A stretch of 43,451 bases of DNA, taken from NCBI GenBank assembly GCA_017501885.1, contig JAFVWA010000074.1, forward strand, positions 1 to 43,451. The letters are read 5' to 3'. Both the position numbers and the translations under genes were made by a program. Positions 23,951 through 31,925 of the stretch are shown one piece after another. The notes under the pieces are model-generated. The model did no database searches. It saw nothing but the letters and a program-made list of their open reading frames with translations, and was not told where the DNA came from. Positions within the stretch are counted from its first letter, which is position 1, and every line of letters starts with the position of its first letter. Origin of the DNA: Clostridia bacterium (GTDB lineage: Bacteria > Bacillota > Clostridia > Christensenellales > Borkfalkiaceae).

Positions 23951-25288
23951 TTAGGGAGTAACCCTGTTGATGTCGCGTGGGAACATGGTTGCTTCACGAA
24001 CGTTCTTAAAGCCGAGCAAGTGCATTGTAAGTCTTTCTAAGCCGATACCTAAACCGCCGTGGGGTGGTGCGCCGTATTTGTGGAGCATAAGGTATGTTTC
24101 AAAGAGTTCGGGATTCATTCCGCACTTTTCCATTTTAGCAACTTGTTCTTTGTAATCGTGAACACGTTGTCCACCACTCGTGATTTCTAAGCCTCTAAAC
24201 AACAAGTCGAAAGACAAGGTGTATTCGGGGTCAGCAGGATCATCCATAGTGTAGAAAGGACGCTTTTTAGATGGATAGTGGGTTATAAAGATAAAGTCGC
24301 TGTTAAGTTCTTTCTTAGCGTATTTGCCGAGCAATTCTTCTTCGGTTGGGTCAAAGTCTTTCATATCACTTGGAGTGTATTTAAACTTCTTCATGATAAG
24401 TTCTTTTGCGTCCATAAACTTCATAACGGGAATAGCGTCTATTTCAGGAATGTCTGCATGGAGTAATTCCACTTCGTTTTGATATTCCGTTTTAAGAAGA
24501 TTCATGATGTATTTAAGTGCGCCCGTTTCCATGTTCATAATATCTTCAAACGAATTGATGAAGCCCATTTCAAGGTCCATAGAAGTATATTCGTTAAGGT
24601 GACGAGAAGTATCGTGATGTTCTGCACGGAATACGGGGGCAATCTCGAAAACTCTACCGTAAACGCCAACGAGCGCTTGCTTGTAAAGTTGGGGAGATTG
24701 TGCAAGATAAACTTCCTTGCCAAAGTAATCGAGCTTAAATACGTTAGTTCCACCTTCAGCGCCTGCATAGTTGATTTTTGGCGAACGAATTTCGGTAAAA
24801 CCGTTTTTCATAAGGTATTCTCTAAAACCCCTTGCGATACCTTCTTGAATCTTAAAGATTGCTCTTTCTTTTGGGTTTCTCATAGAAATTGGACGAAGGT
24901 CCAAAACTGTTGACAACTGAATGTTGTCAAGTTGCTTTTTATTGATAACGATGGGCAAACCTTCGGCAGGTAGAGAAAGAATATCTATGCCGTGAATTTG
25001 CATTTCGTATCTCTTGTTGCCCTTAGCGTCAACGCTTGCAACTACTTTACCGGTAACTTTAACGCACGCTTCTTCGCAAAGTCTATCGTCCCAACGGTAA
25101 TCTGAAAAAGATGGTTCGTATACGCATTGAATAAGGTCTCTTGAAGTTCTTACAATAACGAAAGCAAAACCCGTCATTTCACGAATACGGTGAATGTTAC
25201 CTTTTATGCTTACAACTTGACCATCGTATGATGGAAAGTCACAAAATTCTACGGTGTCCTTTATAATATTGCCGTTAATTTTTTCCAT
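23951..25288 (-). CDS. aspS: Aspartyl-tRNA synthetase, archaeal/eukaryotic type (probably also charges tRNA-Asn)
   Basis: The 445-residue class II synthetase has an N-terminal OB-fold anticodon-binding domain (VVSIKGNIHRIREMTGFAFVIV) and the catalytic core: YLAQSPQLYKQ, motif 2 FRAEHHDTSRHLNEYTSMD, motif 3 GGLGIGLERLTMHLLG, ending FPRDINRVTP. AQSPQLYKQ and the FPRD ending mark AspRS rather than AsnRS. The size and lack of the bacterial GAD insertion mark it as archaeal-type. Such enzymes in Firmicutes are often non-discriminating, making Asp-tRNA-Asn for GatCAB amidation; that is inference here. AGGAGA lies 5 bases before the ATG. The leader is too short for a T-box. Confidence 0.88.
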   Translation of the reverse strand: MEKINGNIIKDTVEFCDFPSYDGQVVSIKGNIHRIREMTGFAFVIVRTSRDLIQCVYEPSFSDYRWDDRLCEEACVKVTGKVVASVDAKGNKRYEMQIHGIDILSLPAEGLPIVINKKQLDNIQLSTVLDLRPISMRNPKERAIFKIQEGIARGFREYLMKNGFTEIRSPKINYAGAEGGTNVFKLDYFGKEVYLAQSPQLYKQALVGVYGRVFEIAPVFRAEHHDTSRHLNEYTSMDLEMGFINSFEDIMNMETGALKYIMNLLKTEYQNEVELLHADIPEIDAIPVMKFMDAKELIMKKFKYTPSDMKDFDPTEEELLGKYAKKELNSDFIFITHYPSKKRPFYTMDDPADPEYTLSFDLLFRGLEITSGGQRVHDYKEQVAKMEKCGMNPELFETYLMLHKYGAPPHGGLGIGLERLTMHLLGFKNVREATMFPRDINRVTP

Positions 25289-25321
25289 AACGTTCTCCTA
25301 CATGTAATTAAACTACATAGT

Positions 25322-25351
25322 ATAATACCACTTTTTTTAGTGCAATGGCAA
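25322..25351 (-). promoter_or_regulatory. Sigma-A-type promoter of aspS
   Basis: On the minus strand TTGCCA (25351-25346) and TATTAT (25327-25322) are 18 bases apart, about 33 bases before the start codon. Confidence 0.55.
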
Positions 25352-25464
25352 GTGTTTAGGGGAAATTAAATATCTTTATATGCAAAATTCCCATTAAAAA
25401 ATATTGAAATATAAAAATAATTGTGTTAGAGTATAATATATTTATTAAAAGGATGGCAAAAGAA

Positions 25465-26307
25465 ATGAAAATAGCAGTTTCAGTTGAATCTACGAGTGAT
25501 TTATCTCAAAGCCTTTTATCTAAATACGACGTTAAGGTTATTCCTTATCAGATTTCCATAGGCGATAATTATTTTAAAGACGGTGAACTATCTACCGAAG
25601 AAATTTTTGCAGAGGTTGATAAAACGGGCGTTCTTCCAAAGACCACCGCTCTTAACGAGTTTGAATATACCGAATATTTTGAAGAATTATTAAAAGAATA
25701 CGACGCAGTAGTGCACGTATGTTTATCGAGCGGACTTTCAAGTTCTTGCGGAAACGCTTTCGCGGCTGCAAACAACGTTAAAAACGTTTTCGTTGTAGAC
25801 AGTAAAAGTCTTTCTACGGGTATAGGTCTTCTTGCTATCTATGCAAGGGAACTTGCTAACCAAGGCGTTGAACCCAAGGATATTCAAGAAAAGGTTCAGG
25901 CAAGAGCAGAAAAACTTCAAGTAAGTTTTATCGTTGAAAGATTAGACTATCTATATAAGGGCGGAAGATGTAACGCAATGGCGCTTCTTGGCGCAAACAT
26001 TTTCCATATCCGTCCAAGAATAGTTGTTAAAGACGGAAAGATGGGTTCTGATAAAAAATATCGCGGACCTATGGGCAAGGTTATTGAAAAATACTGCAAC
26101 GAAGTTCTTGAAGAGTTTGACACTCCCGACCTTGATAAGGTGTTTATAACCTACACGAGTGCAACTCCCGAAATGCTTGACGCGGCTGAAAAGGCTTGTC
26201 AAAATGCAGGCTTTAAGCAAATTTACAAGACTTTCGCAGGTGGAACTATCGCAAGCCATTGCGGTGCGCATACGCTCGGTATTTTATACTTTAACGACGG
26301 AGAGTAA
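25465..26307 (+). CDS. DegV family (fatty-acid-binding) protein
   Basis: The 280-residue protein has the DegV signature: VSVESTSDLSQ near the N-terminus, PYQISIGD, YFKDGEL, KTTALNEFEY, then CLSSGLSSSCGNA, VDSKSLSTGIG, YLYKGGRC and HCGAHTLGILY. DegV/FakB proteins bind single fatty acids, and in some Firmicutes present them to the FakA kinase for phospholipid synthesis; no fakA is in the window. ATG 25465 is chosen because AAAAGG is 12 bases upstream; ATG 25453 touches that site directly. TATAAT at 25432-25437 is a plausible -10. Confidence 0.9.
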   Translation: MKIAVSVESTSDLSQSLLSKYDVKVIPYQISIGDNYFKDGELSTEEIFAEVDKTGVLPKTTALNEFEYTEYFEELLKEYDAVVHVCLSSGLSSSCGNAFAAANNVKNVFVVDSKSLSTGIGLLAIYARELANQGVEPKDIQEKVQARAEKLQVSFIVERLDYLYKGGRCNAMALLGANIFHIRPRIVVKDGKMGSDKKYRGPMGKVIEKYCNEVLEEFDTPDLDKVFITYTSATPEMLDAAEKACQNAGFKQIYKTFAGGTIASHCGAHTLGILYFNDGE

Positions 26308-26309
26308 TT

Positions 26310-27347
26310 ATGAAAGAGTTGATTTTAAAATTAGCAACGGCTATAGGTGTTTCTGAACTTTTAGCATGGGTAATCGCCATAGGTGGTGCAGTAGTTGTTT
26401 TGGCTATAATTATTGGCATTATCGTAGCGTGCGCAAAGAGTAAGGCAAAGAAAAAGGCAAAAGCGCAAAAACAACCTGAAAAACCCGCGGAAACAGAACA
26501 AGTTGTAGAGCAACCTGTTGTAAAAGAAGAAAAGCAAGAACAACCCGTTCAAAAACCCCAAGAAAAACCTGTTTCGAAAACGGAAAAAGCGCCCGTTAAA
26601 AAGGCGACTGAACAACCCAAGAAAGAGCCTAAAAAACTCAACGGAAAGTGGGTTATTGCTATAAAAAGAGAAAACGAATACATAGCTCAACTTTTAGCAA
26701 GTAACGGCGAAGTTATGCTTAACAGTGAAGTATATTCTTCGGTTGACGGAGCAAGAGCGGGCATCAATACCATTAAAAACGGTGTAGAAAACGGTAAGTT
26801 CGTAGTTTACAACGATAAGAGTGGAGAAAGTTACTTTAAGTTAAAGTCTGCTGGCAACAAACTTTTGTGTGCTGGTGAAATTTATAAGACTAAAGAAGGT
26901 TGCCTTTCTGCTATTGAATCGGTTAAGCGTATTTACAAAAATTCACCCGTTATGGACGGAATTGTTGAAGGTCAAAAGTTCATCGACTACACTCCCGTTA
27001 AAATCACCGACGGTAACGTTGGCGGTGCAAAGGGTAAGTGGAAGATAGAGCAGGGCGCTCACGGTGGCTTCTTTGCCCGTCTATATGCTAACAACGGTCA
27101 AGTTATGCTTTCAACTGAAGAAGTTTCTAAAAAGGCTACCGCTCTTTCTGCGATTGAAGCCGTTAAGAAAAACTCTCTCGAAGGCAATTTTATAATTGAT
27201 AAGGATAAGTTCGGAAGATTTTACTATAAACTTAGAAACGTTCAAAAATCGGTTATTTGCATAGGCGAAGCATACGATTCGTTAGATACTTGCATAAACG
27301 CGCTTGAATCTGTTAGAAAATTCGCTCTTAACTCGGCGCTTGTGTAA
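26310..27347 (+). CDS. Membrane-anchored protein with repeated DUF1508 (YegP-like) domains
   Basis: The 345-residue protein starts with one transmembrane helix (about residues 17-42), then a Lys/Pro/Glu/Gln-rich spacer (about 45-107). Four repeats of the DUF1508/UPF0339 type follow in two pairs: NGKWVIAIKRENEYIAQLLA.NGEVMLNSEVYSS..GARAGINTIK-like units, and KGKWKIEQGAHGGFFARLYANNGQVMLSTEE. The domain's function is not established; in soluble proteins it usually occurs as one or two copies. GGAG lies 7 bases upstream of the ATG, two bases after the degV stop, so they are co-transcribed. Confidence 0.82.
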   Translation: MKELILKLATAIGVSELLAWVIAIGGAVVVLAIIIGIIVACAKSKAKKKAKAQKQPEKPAETEQVVEQPVVKEEKQEQPVQKPQEKPVSKTEKAPVKKATEQPKKEPKKLNGKWVIAIKRENEYIAQLLASNGEVMLNSEVYSSVDGARAGINTIKNGVENGKFVVYNDKSGESYFKLKSAGNKLLCAGEIYKTKEGCLSAIESVKRIYKNSPVMDGIVEGQKFIDYTPVKITDGNVGGAKGKWKIEQGAHGGFFARLYANNGQVMLSTEEVSKKATALSAIEAVKKNSLEGNFIIDKDKFGRFYYKLRNVQKSVICIGEAYDSLDTCINALESVRKFALNSALV

Positions 27348-27373
27348 AAAGTTTAAAAAGTGCTAAAAAACGT

Positions 27374-27402
27374 TTGACAAGACGTGCAAAATTTTGTATT
27401 AT
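27374..27402 (+). promoter_or_regulatory. Sigma-A promoter of the infC operon
   Basis: TTGACA (27374-27379) and TATTAT (27397-27402), 17 bases apart. The start would be near 27409, giving a leader of about 165 bases before infC. Confidence 0.85.
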
Positions 27403-27408
27403 ATATTT

Positions 27409-27540
27409 GCTTAAAGCAGAAGTTACCCTTCTCGCCGACGGAAAAGTTCGCTCGGCTCAATACTTAAAAACGCCTATCTTGGCGTATTTATCGCGTATTG
27501 TATCAGGTTGCTTTTGTTATAAGCAACCTGTTTTTTATTC
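27409..27540 (+). promoter_or_regulatory. infC-rpmI-rplT leader with attenuator terminator (L20-type by position)
   Basis: The leader holds AGAAG/CTTCT, GCCGA/TCGGC and a nested AATAC..ACGCC/GGCGT..GTATT helix, then a strong terminator, CAGGTTGCTT (27504-27513) with AAGCAACCTG (27521-27530) and T6. A terminator before the first gene implies attenuation. In Firmicutes this operon is controlled by free L20 binding the leader; assignment here is from position and layout, not from matching the known RNA structure. Confidence 0.7.
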
Positions 27541-27574
27541 CTATTAGGAAAATTTATTGGAGAGGTGCAAAACC

Positions 27575-28087
27575 ATTAAAAGGGAACATCAAATCAACGA
27601 AGAAATTCGTGACAGGGAAGTCCGTCTTATAGGTGACGACGGTGCGCAATTAGGAATTATGTCTTCAAGACAAGCGCAAGAAATTGCAGACGAAAAGGGC
27701 TTAGACTTGGTTAAAATTTCACCCGCGGCTAATCCACCCGTTTGCAAAATTATGAACTATGGCAAATTCCTTTTTGAACAAGCAAAAAGGGCAAAAGAAG
27801 CTAAGAAAAACCAAAAGGTTATAGAAATTAAAGAAGTTCAACTTTCTATGACTATCGACGTTGGTGACCTTAACGTTAAGGCAAAACAAACCTTAAAGTT
27901 CTTATCCCAAGGCAACAAGGTTAAGGTTTCTATGAGAATGCGTGGTCGTCAAATGACTCACTCAGAACTCGGTATCGACGTTATGAATAGGTTCTTCGAA
28001 CTTGTTAAAGAACAAGGTCAAATGGAAAAGAAACCGCTCATGGAAGGCAGAAACATCTGGATGATGCTCGTGCCTAACAAAGCGTAA
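27575..28087 (+). CDS. infC: Translation initiation factor IF-3
   Basis: The 170-residue factor binds the 30S subunit, prevents premature 50S joining and checks the start codon. Motifs: HQINEEIRDREVRLIGDDG, LVKISPAANPPVCKIMNYGKF, KEVQLSMTIDVGDL, and the C-terminal 'GRQMTHSELG' and 'MEGRNIWMMLVP'. The start is AUU at 27575: GGAGAGGTG (27559-27567) sits seven bases upstream, and the only other in-frame candidate, TTG at 27557, overlaps that ribosome site. AUU starts allow IF-3 to repress its own translation and are known for infC in E. coli and Bacillus. Confidence 0.93.
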   Translation: MKREHQINEEIRDREVRLIGDDGAQLGIMSSRQAQEIADEKGLDLVKISPAANPPVCKIMNYGKFLFEQAKRAKEAKKNQKVIEIKEVQLSMTIDVGDLNVKAKQTLKFLSQGNKVKVSMRMRGRQMTHSELGIDVMNRFFELVKEQGQMEKKPLMEGRNIWMMLVPNKA

Positions 28088-28118
28088 CTGAAATAAAAAA
28101 CTTACGGAGGGTATTATT

Positions 28119-28316
28119 ATGCCGAAAATGAAAACCAAAAGTGCGGCTAAAAAAAGATTTAGAACTACCGCAACCGGCAAGATTAAACGTGCTTGCTCTG
28201 GTAAAAACCACATCTTAACTAAGAAAGACAGAAAGAGAAAGAATAATCTCTGTGACGGCGCATTCGTAGATGCAACTCAACAAAAGACTATTCAAACGCT
28301 CATTTACAATAAGTAA
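28119..28316 (+). CDS. rpmI: 50S ribosomal protein L35
   Basis: The 65-residue protein has the L35 pattern: [34 protein letters not shown]. It lies between infC and rplT as is usual. GGAGG is 8 bases upstream. Confidence 0.97.
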   Translation: MPKMKTKSAAKKRFRTTATGKIKRACSGKNHILTKKDRKRKNNLCDGAFVDATQQKTIQTLIYNK

Positions 28317-28330
28317 GGAGGACACGGGAT

Positions 28331-28684
28331 ATGCGTATTAAAAGAGCTGTTAACGCTGTTAAAAAGCGTAGAAAAATATTAAAACTCGCTAAAGGTTACT
28401 TTGGTGGAAGAAGCAAGAGATATAGAGTAGCTCGTGAAGCCGTTATGAAGGCACAAATGTATGCTTACATCGGCAGAAAGGCTAAAAAACGTGATTTCCG
28501 CTCTTTGTGGATTGCAAGAATCAACGCTGCTTGCCGTATGAACAATCTTTCTTACAGCAAGTTCATGTTTGGCTTAAAGAACGCAGGTATCGCTCTTAAC
28601 AGAAAGGTTTTAGCTGAAATCGCTGTTTCTGACGTTGCTGCATTCACCGCACTCTGCGAAAAAGCAAAAGCTAACTTAAAATAG
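28331..28684 (+). CDS. rplT: 50S ribosomal protein L20
   Basis: The 117-residue 23S rRNA-binding assembly protein shows [51 protein letters not shown] and [23 protein letters not shown] precedes the ATG. In related bacteria excess L20 represses this operon through the infC leader. Confidence 0.97.
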   Translation: MRIKRAVNAVKKRRKILKLAKGYFGGRSKRYRVAREAVMKAQMYAYIGRKAKKRDFRSLWIARINAACRMNNLSYSKFMFGLKNAGIALNRKVLAEIAVSDVAAFTALCEKAKANLK

Positions 28685-28695
28685 TTTTAACTTAA

Positions 28696-28730
28696 AAAGC
28701 CTACCCTATTCGAGTAGGCTTTGTTGTAAT
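28696..28730 (+). terminator. Intrinsic terminator after rplT
   Basis: AAAGCCTAC (28696-28704) pairs with GTAGGCTTT (28714-28722). The tail (GTTGTAAT) is only moderately T-rich, so read-through to the methyltransferase gene is likely. Confidence 0.7.
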
Positions 28731-28734
28731 TAAA

Positions 28735-29463
28735 ATGATAATTTCTAAACAAAACTCTCTCGTTAAAGAAGCGCGTTCTTTGGAGAGCAAAAAATTCCGC
28801 GATAGTTTAAACCGTTACCTTGTAGAAGGTGTTAAAATGGTTAATGAAGCTTTTTTATGCGGTCAAGAAGTTTTATCGGTTATCTGCACGGAAAAAGGCT
28901 TAGCAAAGCTTAACTTAAACGGCTTTGAGCCAACTCTTGTTAGCGAACAAGTTTTCGAGTATATAAGTGGTGAAAAATCTCCGCAAGGCGCTTTGGCTAT
29001 ACTTAAAAAGCCACAGCCCAAAAAGTGCTTGGGGAGTTGTTTGTTTCTCGACGGGGTATCCGATCCGGGAAACGTCGGCACGATAATTAGGACTATGGCG
29101 TGCGCAGGGTATAATACCGTGTATTTAACCCAAGACTCAGCCGATCCATATTCGCCAAAAGCCGTGCGTTCAAGTATGAGCGGTATTTACCACGTAAATA
29201 CTGTATACGTAGATAGAGAAAAAATAAAAGAAGTTATCGACCTTCCGATAATCGTTGCAGACATGAACGGTGTAAACGTTTTTGAAAAAAAACTTAAAGG
29301 CGATTTTTGTTTGGTTATAGGAAATGAAGCTCACGGAGTGAGTGACGTGGTTAGAAACATTGCCACTACCACCGTTAAAATTCCTATGAGGGAAGGTATG
29401 GAAAGCCTAAACGCAGGCGTTTCCGCAGGTATACTAATGTATACTCTTAAAAATTCAAATTAA
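28735..29463 (+). CDS. TrmH/SpoU-family 2'-O-ribose RNA methyltransferase
   Basis: The 242-residue enzyme has the N-terminal substrate-binding domain (FRDSLNRYLVEGVKMVNEA) and the SPOUT trefoil-knot catalytic domain with all three motifs: DGVSDPGNVGTIIRTMACAG, FCLVIGNEAHGVS and IPMREGMESLNAGVSAGI. It should methylate rRNA ribose with S-adenosylmethionine; the exact nucleotide is not predictable. The gene often follows rplT in Firmicutes. No ribosome site precedes the ATG, five bases after the terminator's tail. Confidence 0.92.
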   Translation: MIISKQNSLVKEARSLESKKFRDSLNRYLVEGVKMVNEAFLCGQEVLSVICTEKGLAKLNLNGFEPTLVSEQVFEYISGEKSPQGALAILKKPQPKKCLGSCLFLDGVSDPGNVGTIIRTMACAGYNTVYLTQDSADPYSPKAVRSSMSGIYHVNTVYVDREKIKEVIDLPIIVADMNGVNVFEKKLKGDFCLVIGNEAHGVSDVVRNIATTTVKIPMREGMESLNAGVSAGILMYTLKNSN

Positions 29464-29474
29464 GGAGAACACAA

Positions 29475-30212
29475 ATGTCAGGACACAGTCATGCTGCAAA
29501 TATCGCAGCTAAAAAGGCTAAAACAGACGCTGCAAAAGGTAAAATCTTTACCAAAGTGGGCAGAGAAATAGCAGTTGCTGCTAAATCTAACCCCGATCCT
29601 TCAACCAACAGCAAACTTGCTGACGCTATTGCAAAAGCAAGAGCAGTTAACATGCCTAACGACAACATTAAAAGATGTATCGCAAAGGCTGCTGGGGATA
29701 TGGCTTCGGACAACTACGAAGAATTGACCTACGAAGGATACGGCCCTGCTGGTAGCGCAGTTATTATTAAGGCGCTCACCGACAACAAAAATAGAACTGT
29801 TGACTACGTTAGAACGGCTATGAGAAAGCACGGTGGTTCTTTGGGTAACGCAGGTTGCGTTTCTTTCACGTTTACCACTATGGGTATAATCGTTATTGAA
29901 AGAACTCCAGACCTTGATGAAGACGTTATTATGGAATACGCTTTAGACGCTGGTGCAGACGATTTCCTTTCAGAAGACGATGCTTTTGAAATTCACACTT
30001 CTGTTAGCAGTTTCTCTCAAGTTCGTAAATACTTAGAAGACAAGGGCTTAAATTTCTTCAAGGCTCAAATTGAAATGGTTTCTCAAAACATGATTACTTT
30101 AGAAGGGGACGACCTTGCTAAGTTCCAACGTTTAATCGACGCTTTAGAAGACTTAGACGACGTTCAAGAAGTATATCACAACGTTGACCTTCCTATTGAA
30201 GACGAAGAATAA
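29475..30212 (+). CDS. yebC: YebC/PmpR-family protein (translation factor or transcriptional regulator)
   Basis: The 245-residue protein matches YebC/TACO1. Its core AGSAVIIKALTDNKNRT (within 'YEGYGPAGSAV'), VDYVRTAMRKHGGSLG and the C-terminal 'EALEDLDDVQEVYHNVDL'-like end are clear. The N-terminus reads MSGHSHAANIAAKKAKTDA, whereas the usual form is MSGHSKWANIKHKK: the Lys-Trp and a second basic stretch are replaced. AAGGAGA is 8 bases upstream of the ATG. YebC proteins have been reported to regulate transcription and, in recent work, to relieve ribosome stalling at prolines. Confidence 0.93.
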   Translation: MSGHSHAANIAAKKAKTDAAKGKIFTKVGREIAVAAKSNPDPSTNSKLADAIAKARAVNMPNDNIKRCIAKAAGDMASDNYEELTYEGYGPAGSAVIIKALTDNKNRTVDYVRTAMRKHGGSLGNAGCVSFTFTTMGIIVIERTPDLDEDVIMEYALDAGADDFLSEDDAFEIHTSVSSFSQVRKYLEDKGLNFFKAQIEMVSQNMITLEGDDLAKFQRLIDALEDLDDVQEVYHNVDLPIEDEE

Positions 30213-30234
30213 TTTAATTTAACTTACATAAAAT

Positions 30235-30281
30235 CAGCCTTATTGCTGATACTTGTGGTATCGGCGGTAAGGTTGTTTTTT
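30235..30281 (+). terminator. Intrinsic terminator of yebC
   Basis: CAGCCTTATTGCTGATAC (30235-30252) pairs over 18 positions, with several G-T pairs, to the strand ending at 30275, and TTTTTT follows. Confidence 0.88.
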
Positions 30282-30297
30282 ATTAAAAGCAAAGCAT

Positions 30298-30388
30298 CCG
30301 TAAATTACCTGCCGTTTATATAGCGCAGGCGTTTACGGAATCTCCGCAAACGGTTGCGGAGAAAAAGGGTAGTTTTTTACCCTTTTTT
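30298..30388 (+). ncRNA. Candidate structured RNA: three consecutive hairpins ending in a terminator
   Basis: Within the 316-base gene-free stretch 30213-30528. Hairpin 1: CCGTAAA (30298-30304) with TTTACGG (30332-30338), enclosing CCTGC/GCAGG (30308-30312, 30325-30329). Hairpin 2: TCTCCGCAA (30341-30349) with TTGCGGAGA (30354-30362), loop ACGG. Hairpin 3: AAAAAGGGTA with TACCCTTTTT, ending in six Ts. It follows the yebC terminator and has no convincing own promoter. It is a small RNA or leader-like element of no class I recognise. Beyond it (30389-30490) I see only AT-rich sequence. Confidence 0.5.
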
Positions 30389-30490
30389 AGTTTTAAATGG
30401 TGTTTTTAAGCGTTTTTTCATTAGTGAAAAGCTAACGATAAAAATTTTTTGGACTTTTTTTAGGATTTTAAGTTTTTTTCAATAAAATTG

Positions 30491-30499
30491 TGATAAAAT
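30491..30499 (+). promoter_or_regulatory. Extended -10 promoter of the HtrA-like gene
   Basis: TG-A-TAAAAT is an extended -10 element 30 bases before the ATG at 30529; the -35 region is a T-run. Confidence 0.4.
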
Positions 30500-30528
30500 A
30501 ATAATACCTTAGAATAAGGAGAAATTTA

Positions 30529-31863
30529 ATGAAAAGATTTCTTGGAATTTTAGCAACGTTAATGTTCTCGATATCTTTGTGCATTTTCGTAGGGGGATGC
30601 GCATTTGGTAGCGAATGCTCTTTTATAAAAGATACGGGAGATATCAGCGATTTACCTGATTCGGCTATCGTGTCGCAAAACGTTACTATCGGTTACAATA
30701 CCGCAAGTGATAGTGAAAGAGTAGAACTCTCTATGGTAGACGCCGTTGCAAAAGTAGAACGTTCGTCTGTTGCCGTTTACACAGGCACGGGCGGTGCAGG
30801 TAGCGGTGTTTTAATCGAAGTTTCTGAAAACGGCGCTTCATCACCTATAAAAACGCACGTTTACATTATTACAAACCATCACGTTATATCGTCCAAGGGC
30901 GTTATAAACGTAGTTATTCCCGATACTGATTACTCTTACGAAAACGAAGATTATATCTTTGCAGGTCTAATTGGGGAATCTAACCTTACGCCTTATTACG
31001 TATACGATACCGATAGAGTTATGGATACGGCTATAACTTTGGTTGGAAGCGATATGGAGTCTGACGTAGCCGTTCTTAAACTCGACTTGTCTAAGCGTGC
31101 GTTGTCGGGGAACAAACTTTCTTACGACAACTTGGTTACGGCAAAAATTCCACCTGCAACCTATTCGGCTCGTCGCGGTGAAACGGTTTTTGCAATCGGC
31201 AACCCCACGGGTAGTCTTCCTGGCACCGTTTCTTCGGGTATAATCTCTTACTTAGAACGTGAAGTTAGCGTGGAAAACGTAGGCTCTATGAAACTTATGC
31301 AAATAGACGTTCCAACAAACCCAGGTAGTTCGGGCGGTGGACTTTATAACCTTTACGGTGAACTTATAGGAATTACCAACTCAGGCTTAGAAGAAAAACA
31401 CGGCTTAAACAATGCTATTCCTATCTCTGTTATTGGTAACGACGGCATTGATAACGGCTTTGTAAACGTCGCTCGCTCGCTAATTGCAACTTGCACGTAT
31501 AGTGAAGACGACGGCAACTTTGGTTATATCACGGGTAGAAAAGAAAAACTCGGCTTTACGGTAACCAAGAAAGAAGAAGGTGGAAAGGAATACGTAAACG
31601 TTGTAAGTATAACCGCAAACAGCATTGCGTCTACTTCTGGCTTAAAGGTAAACGACGTTATTACAAAATTAAAAATCAACAACACCGAATACACTATTTC
31701 AACGTATGAACAATTTACTTCGCTTATGGGCAGTATCAAAATTGGTGATAAGATTGTTTTAACCGTTCCAAGAGTATCAGTTGTTAATCAACAAAACGTA
31801 ACGATAGAATTTACCATTCGTCAATATATTTTCTGCGATACGGGGATATATAACGCAACCTGA
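30529..31863 (+). CDS. HtrA/DegP-like trypsin-type serine protease lipoprotein with PDZ domain
   Basis: The 444-residue protein has a type II signal peptide with lipobox VGGC (Cys24), so it should be lipid-anchored outside the membrane. The protease domain shows the triad: His118 in TNHHVIS, Asp179 in SDVAVLKL, Ser268 in NPGSSGGGL. The last motif is usually NPGNSGGPL; Asn and Pro are replaced by Ser and Gly. A PDZ-like domain follows (about 340-440), with a GLKVNDVITKLKINN substrate-groove region. HtrA proteases degrade or refold damaged exported proteins. GAATAAGGAGA is upstream of the ATG, and a terminator follows. Confidence 0.9.
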   Translation: MKRFLGILATLMFSISLCIFVGGCAFGSECSFIKDTGDISDLPDSAIVSQNVTIGYNTASDSERVELSMVDAVAKVERSSVAVYTGTGGAGSGVLIEVSENGASSPIKTHVYIITNHHVISSKGVINVVIPDTDYSYENEDYIFAGLIGESNLTPYYVYDTDRVMDTAITLVGSDMESDVAVLKLDLSKRALSGNKLSYDNLVTAKIPPATYSARRGETVFAIGNPTGSLPGTVSSGIISYLEREVSVENVGSMKLMQIDVPTNPGSSGGGLYNLYGELIGITNSGLEEKHGLNNAIPISVIGNDGIDNGFVNVARSLIATCTYSEDDGNFGYITGRKEKLGFTVTKKEEGGKEYVNVVSITANSIASTSGLKVNDVITKLKINNTEYTISTYEQFTSLMGSIKIGDKIVLTVPRVSVVNQQNVTIEFTIRQYIFCDTGIYNAT

Positions 31864-31883
31864 TAAAATAATTTAATTATATA

Positions 31884-31915
31884 CGGCAAGGCGACTAAAA
31901 AGCCTTGCCGTTTTT
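31884..31915 (+). terminator. Intrinsic terminator after the HtrA-like gene
   Basis: CGGCAAGGC (31884-31892) pairs perfectly with GCCTTGCCG (31902-31910), and TTTTT follows. Confidence 0.92.
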
Positions 31916-31925
31916 ATATATTCCA

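Noticed and set aside
25289-25464. T-box riboswitch before aspS
   Set aside because: The promoter at 25322-25351 leaves only about 30 bases of leader, with no room for a T-box or its terminator.
30298-30388. Known riboswitch class (fluoride, preQ1, glycine and others)
   Set aside because: I could not match conserved core sequences, and there is no start codon close downstream.
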